Below the pieces are notes generated by a model. That model was not told where the DNA came from, did no database searches, and saw only the letters and a program-made list of their open reading frames with translations. A stretch of 20,994 nt of DNA from JAVJUV01 sp047314965 (GTDB lineage: Bacteria; Pseudomonadota; Alphaproteobacteria; Rhodobacterales; Rhodobacteraceae): NCBI RefSeq assembly GCF_047314965.1, contig NZ_JBLBVK010000026.1:1-20994 (forward strand). Reading direction: 5' to 3'. Shown one piece after another: positions 14,673 through 20,994 of this stretch (position 1 is the stretch's first letter; every line of letters starts with the position of its first letter). The position numbers and the translations under genes are program-made.

Positions 14673-15667
14673 CTCTTCCTGCGACTTCCGGTCATCCGGA
14701 ATACCAGTGGGGCGAAAGTGATCACCATAAGAATGCGCACGATGTGAATGGTCGCGACGTAGGCTATGTCTGCGTGCAGCGCGAGCGCCAGCAGGCTCAT
14801 CTCCGGTAGGCCGCCGGGAGAGAAGGCGAGGAACGTCTGGTCCAGTTCGATCCCCGTCAGGTGGGTGACGACAAGAGCCGTTCCCAAGGCGATGCTCAGA
14901 AGCGCGCCGGAGGACCCCGCGGCAAGTGACATGTCCTTCAGGATTTCTCGCGGGCGGGTCCCGATGAAACGGCAGCCGATGACTGTGCCCATGACCAGCT
15001 GGGCCGTATTGACGGCGAAGGTCGGCGGTGGCGATGCGGTGAGGCCGGTGAGATGAACGATTGCGGACAGGATCATGGGGCCGAGAATTTGCGGAGCGGG
15101 CAATCGGAGCCTGGGTCCGAGGAACGCCCCGGCGATTGCGCAGGCCAGTAGAATGCCAAGATCGATCACGGGGACGTCTGCGAAGCTGACATAGGGCCGC
15201 GCGTCGCCGGAAACGGAGACATCGAGAAAAGTCGCGTAGAAAAAGACGACGAATGTCACAACGAGGAAGATGCGGCTGGCATGGGCCAGCGCGATGCGTT
15301 TCTCGTCACCGCCGGCCTCGGCGCCGAGGATCATCATTTCGTTCAGGCCTCCGGGGGCCGCGGCGAAGTAGGACGTCACCGGGTCGTAGCCGCCGATCTT
15401 TCGATAGAAGACCATCGAGGTTGCGAAGGCGAGCGCCACGTAAACCGGCAGGATCAGCAATGTCAGGATCCAGTCGCCGACCTGTGCGAAGATGTCGGGA
15501 TGAAAACCGGAACCAAGCATGACCCCGAGGATCGGGACAACGATTTTTCGGAGTTCTATCGGTGCGCGGACGGGGGCTCCGGCGACGGCGGAGACCATGA
15601 CGACAACCATCGATCCAAGCATCCAGGGCAGGGGGATCCCGATCCTGACCGCCAGGAGCGCGCCCAC
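14669..15667 (-). CDS. AbrB-family integral membrane protein (putative transporter or regulator)
   Basis: The 332-residue polytopic protein matches the AbrB/YdfA-like membrane family (two repeated modules; not the AbrB DNA-binding regulator). Diagnostic stretches occur twice: the N-terminal half has PLPWMLGSM, PILGVMLGSGFHPD and YFAAAPGGLNEM; the C-terminal half repeats LPAPQILGPM, TVIGCRFIGT and LAFSPGGLPEMSLLA. Members include a suspected ammonia monooxygenase-associated protein and E. coli AbrB; transport of small molecules is a guess. The first usable start is GTG at 15667, which leaves the first helix short, and no clear ribosome-binding site precedes it. The lipoprotein gene lies 59 bases upstream on the same strand. 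Confidence 0.88.
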   Translation of the reverse strand: MGALLAVRIGIPLPWMLGSMVVVMVSAVAGAPVRAPIELRKIVVPILGVMLGSGFHPDIFAQVGDWILTLLILPVYVALAFATSMVFYRKIGGYDPVTSYFAAAPGGLNEMMILGAEAGGDEKRIALAHASRIFLVVTFVVFFYATFLDVSVSGDARPYVSFADVPVIDLGILLACAIAGAFLGPRLRLPAPQILGPMILSAIVHLTGLTASPPPTFAVNTAQLVMGTVIGCRFIGTRPREILKDMSLAAGSSGALLSIALGTALVVTHLTGIELDQTFLAFSPGGLPEMSLLALALHADIAYVATIHIVRILMVITFAPLVFRMTGSRRKS

Positions 15668-15726
15668 CAGTCCAAAGACAAGCGCGACCGCCTGCCGTCC
15701 GGCCAGATTCCTTTTTTCAGGGGTCC

Positions 15727-16197
15727 CTAGCGTCTTGCGGCCCTCGAATTGAGAGCGCCCGTCACACGGATTTCACGTGCTGATGCAAGGGTGATGTCGG
15801 ACACGAATACCGCTACGGTCAATTCGCGCGATTGCACCGTCGAGACCCGGGTCGGCTCTGGCGGCGGCACGGCGCGGAAACTGTAGGTCAGCACGCCGTT
15901 GATCGGATTTCCGTCGCGATCCTCGTTTACGAGTTCCGCGCCATGCCATCCCTGTTCCGGGGGAAGACCGGTGGCGCGGATGATCGCGCCACCCGGCGTG
16001 CGTTCTATCACGAGGCCGGTGACCTGAGCCACGAGTGGGCGCCGGTCCTGGCGTTCCTGAAGAAAGACGGGTTCCAGTGTTTCCGCCTCTGGGCCGGAGC
16101 GGAACCAGTTGAACGGGTTCAGCCGGCTTTGGCCGAAGCCACAGCCCGAAAGTGCAATGGCCATCGCCAGTGTCAGGATCGCAGCCCGTCGCGTCAT
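15727..16197 (-). CDS. Small lipoprotein of unknown function
   Basis: The 156-residue product has a lipoprotein signal peptide ending in the lipobox LSGC (Cys19), so it should be anchored to the membrane on the periplasmic side. The rest contains an Asn/Phe-rich NPFNWF near the N-terminus and beta-rich segments (VTGLVIERTPGGAIIRATG, LTVAVFVSDITLA) without a motif I can name. The frame is open upstream to 16323, but the ATG at 16197 follows GGGGGACAAGG and begins the signal peptide. It precedes the AbrB-family gene and is probably co-transcribed with it. Confidence 0.8.
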   Translation of the reverse strand: MTRRAAILTLAMAIALSGCGFGQSRLNPFNWFRSGPEAETLEPVFLQERQDRRPLVAQVTGLVIERTPGGAIIRATGLPPEQGWHGAELVNEDRDGNPINGVLTYSFRAVPPPEPTRVSTVQSRELTVAVFVSDITLASAREIRVTGALNSRAARR

Positions 16198-16321
16198 GCC
16201 TTGTCCCCCGTTTCGTTCCTTCCCTGCTAGCTTAAAGCCGGCGACATGAAAAGTGTTTCGGTTCTGGACCTTTGACCAAGTGCGACTTAGGTCAGGGAAG
16301 ATTGCAGGCCGGGAGAGTGGC

Positions 16322-16750
16322 ATGGCGAGGGAAGCCTTCGAAGAGATCGCGGAGACGTTCGAATTCCTGGATGACTGGGAGGACCGCTATCGGCATGTCA
16401 TCGACATGGGCAAGGCGATGGAGCCTCTTGAGGAGTCGTTGCGCGTTCCCGCGACCAAGGTGGAGGGGTGCGCAAGCCAGGTCTGGCTGGTCCCCGAGAT
16501 CGAGGGCTCCGGCCCGGATGCCGTGGTTCATTTCCGTGGCGACAGCGACGCGATGATCGTGCGCGGGCTGATCGCGATCCTGATCGCGCTTTATGACGGG
16601 CTGACGGCGCGCGAGGCCCTTGGTGTCGATGCTCAGGCCGAATTTGGCAGGCTCGGACTGCACGATCATCTGTCTTCGCAGCGGTCTAACGGGTTGCGCG
16701 CGATGGTTCAGCGCGTTCGGGACCTGTCCGCTGCGGCGTCGGCCGCCTGA
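16322..16750 (+). CDS. sufE: Cysteine desulfuration protein SufE
   Basis: The 142-residue protein accepts sulfur from the SufS cysteine desulfurase and passes it to the SufBCD scaffold for Fe-S cluster assembly. The motif KVEGCASQVWL places the acceptor cysteine at residue 50, close to Cys51 of E. coli SufE. Length, the acidic N-terminal helix FEEIAETFEFLDDWEDRY and the C-terminal helices match the family. The ATG at 16322 is taken as the start, because the open frame upstream is not family-like. No other suf genes are nearby. Its 3' end overlaps the convergent gene by 43 bases. Confidence 0.95.
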   Translation: MAREAFEEIAETFEFLDDWEDRYRHVIDMGKAMEPLEESLRVPATKVEGCASQVWLVPEIEGSGPDAVVHFRGDSDAMIVRGLIAILIALYDGLTAREALGVDAQAEFGRLGLHDHLSSQRSNGLRAMVQRVRDLSAAASAA

Positions 16751-17052
16751 AATCGCTGCCGCGCGCGTGGCAGCCTGGTGACAATCAGGCCGGTCGCGAC
16801 GAGGGCCACATATAGCTGAAGGGTTTGCAGAAGCAGGACCAAATCCGTCCCGTGGAGGGACGGCGACGGGCGGTTGTCCATCTGGCGCACCACGGCGTCG
16901 AACGCCGAAATGAGACCCTCCGGAGCGGGTGTGACAGCGTCCAGCCAGATATCCGGCAGGAGGCTTGCCGCCAGCGCGGCACCGGGAACGGTGGTGACGG
17001 CGGCAAAAGAAAGCAGGGCGAAGAGCGGGCGCAACGGTAATTCACTCGGCAT
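16708..17052 (-). CDS. Small membrane protein of unknown function
   Basis: This 114-residue product starts with a hydrophobic signal-like segment (about 10-28, ending AALAAS) and has one further membrane helix (about 68-89, LVLLLQTLQLYVALVATGLI) followed by a basic tail. No family recognised. The C-terminus runs 43 bases into sufE on the opposite strand. A plausible coding gene because of its signal/TM pattern, but it could be a shadow outside the unoverlapped part. Confidence 0.55.
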   Translation of the reverse strand: MPSELPLRPLFALLSFAAVTTVPGAALAASLLPDIWLDAVTPAPEGLISAFDAVVRQMDNRPSPSLHGTDLVLLLQTLQLYVALVATGLIVTRLPRARQRFQAADAAADRSRTR

Positions 17053-17091
17053 GTTGCCGACCGTTTTAAGCCAGGCTTGGTTATCGACAGG

Positions 17092-17739
17092 TTAAATGCC
17101 CGTCCCGAATTCTTTGATCGCCTTTTCTAGGTCGCCATAGCCTGTCTGCCGGCGTTCGAATGCCAGACCGAGTCTTTTGGCGCAGTCTTGGGCTTTTAGA
17201 GTGAGAAGCGGATCATCGGTCTGTGCCTGATAGACCAGCTTTTCGTAGTGGCCGAAGTAGGTGTCCCGCAATTCCGGGTGCCGGTCGAGCCCGAGGGGCT
17301 CCCAGACGAAGGCGTCGAATTGCCGGACGAGGAAGTCGGTGAGATAGAACGCCGTGAATTCCTCCTCCGCTCTGGCGACAAAGCCTTCTGTTCCCTCGAA
17401 GAAGGCGTAGCAATGCGGCCCGGGCAGCATCTCGAGGCCAAGTTCGGCGGCTGCCTGTTGAAGATGTCCGCCCGTTCCGCAATCGGCATAGGCGAGAAGG
17501 ATGCGCGTATAACCGGCACTTCTTGCCTCGGCTACCGTATCCCGCACCGCGGGCGTGATCCGCTCGGGGTGGTTGTGAAGGATTGCGGGCAGGCACTGAA
17601 GGTCGATGTGTTCGAAGCAGTTGGCCCGCGTGACTGCAAGGATCTCATGGGCGAGGGCGCCGCAGGCAAGAATCAGAAGGCGCGCGTGTCCGCTGGGTTC
17701 CAGCCCGCGTTCGGTCAGATCAGCATCATCGAGCTTCAT
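17092..17739 (-). CDS. DUF1638 family protein
   Basis: The 215-residue protein matches DUF1638 (PF07796-like). It begins with a short leader and then LLILACGALAHEI, and continues with LPAILHNHPERI, LLAYADCGTGGHLQ and LPGPHCYAFFEG, the conserved centre with Asp/Cys/His residues. No biochemical role is established; genes of this family commonly sit beside corrinoid methyl-carrier proteins and B12-dependent methyltransferases, and a corrinoid protein is indeed encoded 115 bases upstream on the same strand. The ATG follows GGGAGAGAGCA. A role in corrinoid activation or methyl transfer is inference. Confidence 0.88.
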   Translation of the reverse strand: MKLDDADLTERGLEPSGHARLLILACGALAHEILAVTRANCFEHIDLQCLPAILHNHPERITPAVRDTVAEARSAGYTRILLAYADCGTGGHLQQAAAELGLEMLPGPHCYAFFEGTEGFVARAEEEFTAFYLTDFLVRQFDAFVWEPLGLDRHPELRDTYFGHYEKLVYQAQTDDPLLTLKAQDCAKRLGLAFERRQTGYGDLEKAIKEFGTGI

Positions 17740-17854
17740 TGCTCTCTCCCGCCGGGAATGGCGTTCTGGCCGCCGCGGAACTGTGTCCGCGCCAGCCGTA
17801 GTTCCTTTGCCAGCAGGGTGGACGGTTTCCGAGGAACTGTCCGAGACGTCGGTC

Positions 17855-18559
<705 letters not shown>

Positions 18560-18581
18560 CTGGCGCTCCGAAATTCGTTTC

Positions 18582-18607
18582 CCGGGGATTTAGGGCCAAA
18601 TCCCCGG
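18582..18607. other. Perfect hairpin in the leader of the corrinoid-protein gene
   Basis: CCGGGGATTT (18582-18591) and AAATCCCCGG (18598-18607) form a perfect 10-bp stem with loop AGGGCC. It lies 23-48 bases upstream of the corrinoid-protein start and 31 bases past the end of the decayed hydrolase. No U-tract follows in either direction. It may separate transcription of the two or shape the leader of the corrinoid gene; it does not resemble a cobalamin riboswitch, which is much larger. Confidence 0.45.
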
Positions 18608-18637
18608 AAATAAAACGCCAAATTACGACTTGTTTAT

Positions 18638-18980
18638 TTATGCAAGCGACTTGCGGCATCGGGACATGATCCCGCAGAGGCCAAGACCTGCCGCAAGCAG
18701 CGGCCAATCGGCCGGAAGAAGCTCTTCGGAGGCTTGGCTGGCGAAGCTTGTCGCAAGCTTTTCGTGGAACGCATCGGTTGGATGCAGATCGTCCCAGAAC
18801 AGCCAGGTGTCGGGGTCATGGCCGTCCTTCGCAGCGCTGAAGTCTCGGAAGTCGTTTCCGCCGATATGGAGGACCGCGATGGCTGAAGGGCCAAGGATAG
18901 CGGATGCGGCCTCGACGCTGTGCGCGAAAATGGCGGGATTGGCCCGAGTCGGACACTGGGTCACCGAGGATGCAGAGAGC
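18638..18980 (-). pseudogene. Decayed SGNH hydrolase with VPLPA-CTERM sorting tail
   Basis: Remains of a GDSL/SGNH esterase are spread over two frames. One frame (18965-18948) reads GDPVSDSG, a decayed form of the catalytic GDSLSD block with the serine replaced by proline. The adjoining frame reads IGGNDFRDF (18865-18839, block III), WDDLHPT (18796-18776, block V) and then the tail LPADWPLLAAGLGL plus RCRK (18718-18650), a degenerate VPLPA-CTERM sorting signal ending at TAA 18638. Blocks III and V are only about 20 residues apart instead of the usual 100-plus, so a large internal deletion has occurred along with the frameshift. No intact start is evident. The open frame on the + strand over this DNA has no domain features. 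Confidence 0.7.
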
Positions 18981-19144
18981 CATGTAAGAAGGGACGGTTC
19001 CGGCGGATGCCGGCAGCGCCGGCGATGTCTCGATAATTGGCAGAACATGTTTCACTCTACCGCCCGAAAATACCTGGCCATAGACGCTTGAATTTGTCGC
19101 CGCGTGATGAGGCAAGAATTTTTCCGCTTGAAGATGTTCCCGTT

Positions 19145-20245
19145 ATGTTCTTATCCTTGAGGATGTCGAAAACCTTGCCTGATCTGAGAGCTCCGACGCC
19201 TGGTCGGGCCGCCCGATCCAACCGGGTCGGGCGCTTCGAGAAGCACCAGCGCGATGTTTTCGACGATGGTTGGGACATGTTCGAGGACCTGCCGCCAGTC
19301 AGGACAAGCGTAGCGATCGAAAGTCCTCGAAAGGTTATCACCCGGAACGCTTCTCCGGATATCTCGTTTGACCGCTCGATCAATCCCTATCGGGGGTGCG
19401 AGCATGGCTGCATCTATTGCTTCGCGCGTCCGACCCATGCGTTCCTCGGTCTGTCGCCGGGGCTGGATTTCGAGACGCGATTGATCGTCCGGCCCGAGGC
19501 GCCAGCGGTTCTCGAACGTGAATTGCGTGCCGGGTCCTATCGCCCGGCAACGATCGCCATCGGGACGAACACCGATCCCTATCAGCCGGTCGAGCGCGAG
19601 TACCGGATCATGCGCCGCATCCTGCAGGTGCTGCTGGAGTACCGGCACCCCGTCGCTGTGGTTACCAAGGGAACACTGATCGAGCGGGATATCGACATAT
19701 TGAGCGAACTGGCGGAACTGGGGCTGGTCCGGGTCGGGATCAGTGTCACGACGCTTGACCGGCGTGTGTCGCGCCTGATGGAGCCGCGCGTGCCTTTGCC
19801 CGAAAGGCGGCTGGAAACCATCCGGCGCCTGAGCGCGGCAGGTGTGCCCGTGCGCGCGATGGTGTCTCCGGTGGTGCCGGCGCTGACGGATCACGAACTG
19901 GAGGCGATTCTTGCGGCGGCCGCAGAGGCCGGGGCTGTCGCGGCGAACTGGATCATGTTGCGATTGCCGCTGGAGGTGGCGCCCCTTTTTCGGGAATGGC
20001 TGGAGGCAAATTTCCCCGACCGCGCGAAACGGGTAATGGGGCGGGTGCGCGAGTTGCACGGCGGGCGCGACTATGATCCTGAATGGGGGAAGCGGATGAC
20101 CGGAACGGGACCCTTCGCCGAGCTTGTCGCGCATCGCTTTGCGATCGCGACGCGGCGCCTGGGGCTTGCGGGATCGCTTCCGCCACTGAGAACCGACCTT
20201 TTCAGGCCCCCGCCGAAGGCCGGAGACCAGCTGGAGCTTTTCTGA
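19145..20245 (+). CDS. PA0069-family radical SAM protein
   Basis: The 366-residue protein belongs to the SplB-like PA0069/Rv2578c group of radical SAM enzymes, whose substrate is unknown. The cluster motif CEHGCIYC is CX3CX2C (Cys85, 89, 92) in the family context INPYRGCEHGCIYCFARP. Further conserved stretches are IGTNTDPYQPVE, VVTKGTLIERD and ISVTTLDRRVSRLMEP, and the tail carries a QLELF end. The frame opens at 19037, but homologues start near the RSNRVGRFE region; ATG 19145 is chosen, with ATG 19163 possible. It shares the orientation of the two DUF2484 genes that follow 215 bases on. Confidence 0.92.
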   Translation: MFLSLRMSKTLPDLRAPTPGRAARSNRVGRFEKHQRDVFDDGWDMFEDLPPVRTSVAIESPRKVITRNASPDISFDRSINPYRGCEHGCIYCFARPTHAFLGLSPGLDFETRLIVRPEAPAVLERELRAGSYRPATIAIGTNTDPYQPVEREYRIMRRILQVLLEYRHPVAVVTKGTLIERDIDILSELAELGLVRVGISVTTLDRRVSRLMEPRVPLPERRLETIRRLSAAGVPVRAMVSPVVPALTDHELEAILAAAAEAGAVAANWIMLRLPLEVAPLFREWLEANFPDRAKRVMGRVRELHGGRDYDPEWGKRMTGTGPFAELVAHRFAIATRRLGLAGSLPPLRTDLFRPPPKAGDQLELF

Positions 20246-20337
20246 GGGTTTACGGTCCCTGAACGCGACGCGCGTGTGATCTGCCGTGCGGGCCGGAAAT
20301 CTAGTCTTAAAGCCCTGAAATAGCGAGAAAATATCCT

Positions 20338-20382
20338 GTCGGCAAAGCGTATGCAACGCGTCGGCAAAACGTATGGCAGAGC
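20338..20382 (+). repeat. Short imperfect tandem repeat upstream of DUF2484 genes
   Basis: Two adjacent units of 22-23 bases start with GTCGGCAAA and contain CGTATG (20338-20359 and 20360-20382); a third GTCGG begins at 20383. They lie about 80-120 bases before the first DUF2484 start, in the 20246-20459 intergenic region, which otherwise shows no gene. Function unknown; could be binding sites or chance duplication. Confidence 0.4.
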
Positions 20383-20459
20383 GTCGGGCCGGGGCCGGGG
20401 CGTACGCCGCATTCATGCCCGATTCATCGTTTAAGAGCGGTCGACAAGGAGCGGAAAAC

Positions 20460-20714
20460 ATGAGTCTTTCCTTGATTTCAGGCGCTTTCTGGGTATTGGC
20501 GGCGACTCTGGTGGCGATGCTGCCGATGCGGCTGCAATGGGTGCCGGGTCTGGCGCTCTTGCTGGCGGCGCCGGTTCTTCTGGCGTGGATCGGTCTGGAT
20601 CACGGGCCGGGATGGATCGTGGCGGGGGCGCTGGCGTTCATTTCGATGTATCGCCGGCCTCTGGGATACCTGCTCTTCCGGCTGTTGCCGCGAAAGACCG
20701 AGGACATAGCATGA
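20460..20714 (+). CDS. DUF2484 family membrane protein (first copy)
   Basis: The 84-residue product has two to three membrane helices and the pattern MLPMRLQWVPG then FISMYRRPLGYLLFRLLPRK that fits DUF2484, a small membrane family of Rhodobacterales often located by murB in the cell-wall gene cluster. The ATG at 20460 follows AAGGAG. The stop overlaps the next start (ATGA). Function unknown. Confidence 0.8.
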   Translation: MSLSLISGAFWVLAATLVAMLPMRLQWVPGLALLLAAPVLLAWIGLDHGPGWIVAGALAFISMYRRPLGYLLFRLLPRKTEDIA

Positions 20715-20971
20715 GCCCGTCGCTGACGCTGGCCTGCGTCTGGCTGGTGACCGCCAACGTGATCGCGGTGTTCCCCTCGAAGCATTCGCACTGGCCGGCG
20801 GCCTATGCGCTGATCACGCTCGGGCTGCCGATTCTCGGCTGGGTGTTCTGGGAGAACGGTGTCTGGATCGGACTCGTCGTTCTGGCAGCGGCGGCCTCGG
20901 TCCTGCGTTGGCCCGTGCGCTATCTTGCGCGGTGGGTGTCGGGCCTTTTCCGGAGACGCGCCGAGGGGTGA
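20711..20971 (+). CDS. DUF2484 family membrane protein (second copy)
   Basis: This 86-residue protein resembles the preceding one in size and helix layout (VWLVTANVIAVFPSKHSHWPA, then helices and a basic RWVSGLFRRR tail), so the pair looks like an old tandem duplication. It starts in the ATGA overlap with the first copy. The downstream gene is outside the window; a peptidoglycan gene such as murB would be typical in this order, but that cannot be seen here. Confidence 0.78.
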   Translation: MSPSLTLACVWLVTANVIAVFPSKHSHWPAAYALITLGLPILGWVFWENGVWIGLVVLAAAASVLRWPVRYLARWVSGLFRRRAEG

Positions 20972-20994
20972 CGGCCTTCGGGGGGGGCCGCTCC

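Noticed and set aside
18582..18607. Cobalamin riboswitch before the corrinoid-protein gene
   Set aside because: Only a simple 10-bp hairpin is present; the whole leader from the relic to the start is under 80 bases, too short for a cobalamin riboswitch.
18630..19091. Plus-strand 153-codon open frame over the hydrolase relic
   Set aside because: Rich in Ser/Arg with no domain or signal; the minus strand holds recognisable SGNH and VPLPA-CTERM pieces.

Overview
The window looks like chromosomal DNA of an alphaproteobacterium of the Rhodobacterales (Roseobacter/Rhodobacter group). Several things point that way: moderately high GC, a short HvrA-type H-NS protein, a degenerate VPLPA-CTERM tail (a sorting signal typical of this order), two tandem DUF2484 membrane proteins, a purM-purN-rnd block, and a DUF1638/corrinoid-protein pair. 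The assignment is inference from gene content; no ribosomal marker is present.

Layout. Positions 1-3024 (+) hold the end of an unidentified gene, an intercistronic hairpin, a TRAP-type importer (small and large membrane subunits) and an IclR-family regulator. Positions 3163-7795 (+) hold five tightly packed genes whose products all appear exported or membrane-bound: a dual-specificity-phosphatase-like protein that lacks the catalytic arginine, a protein with features of an atypical secreted kinase (FAM20/CotH-like), a calcineurin-like phosphoesterase, a DUF4956-like membrane protein and an SdiA-regulated-type beta-propeller. This cassette is the most novel part of the window. Positions 7921-11711 carry a tRNA-Asn, an MBL-fold hydrolase diverging from an EnvZ-like sensor kinase, an H-NS-family protein with an AT-rich upstream region, a tRNA with a CAT anticodon and an exported thermonuclease-like protein.

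Positions 11834-14672 (+) are purM-purN-rnd, each overlapping the next by 4 bases. Positions 14669-16197 (-) are an AbrB-family membrane protein preceded by a small lipoprotein. sufE (+) follows and overlaps a small convergent membrane-protein gene. Positions 17092-18559 (-) encode a DUF1638 protein and a cobalamin-binding methyl carrier, with no methyltransferase in view. Positions 18638-18980 hold a decayed SGNH hydrolase with a VPLPA-CTERM tail. The window ends with a PA0069-type radical SAM protein and two DUF2484 proteins (+).

Functional reading. The import, purine, RNA-processing and Fe-S genes are ordinary. The 3163-7795 operon groups kinase-like, phosphatase-like, phosphoesterase and propeller proteins in the envelope around a DUF4956-type membrane protein. 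This suggests an extracytoplasmic phosphoryl-transfer or phosphate-ester system. That role is inferred only from domain resemblance and gene order.
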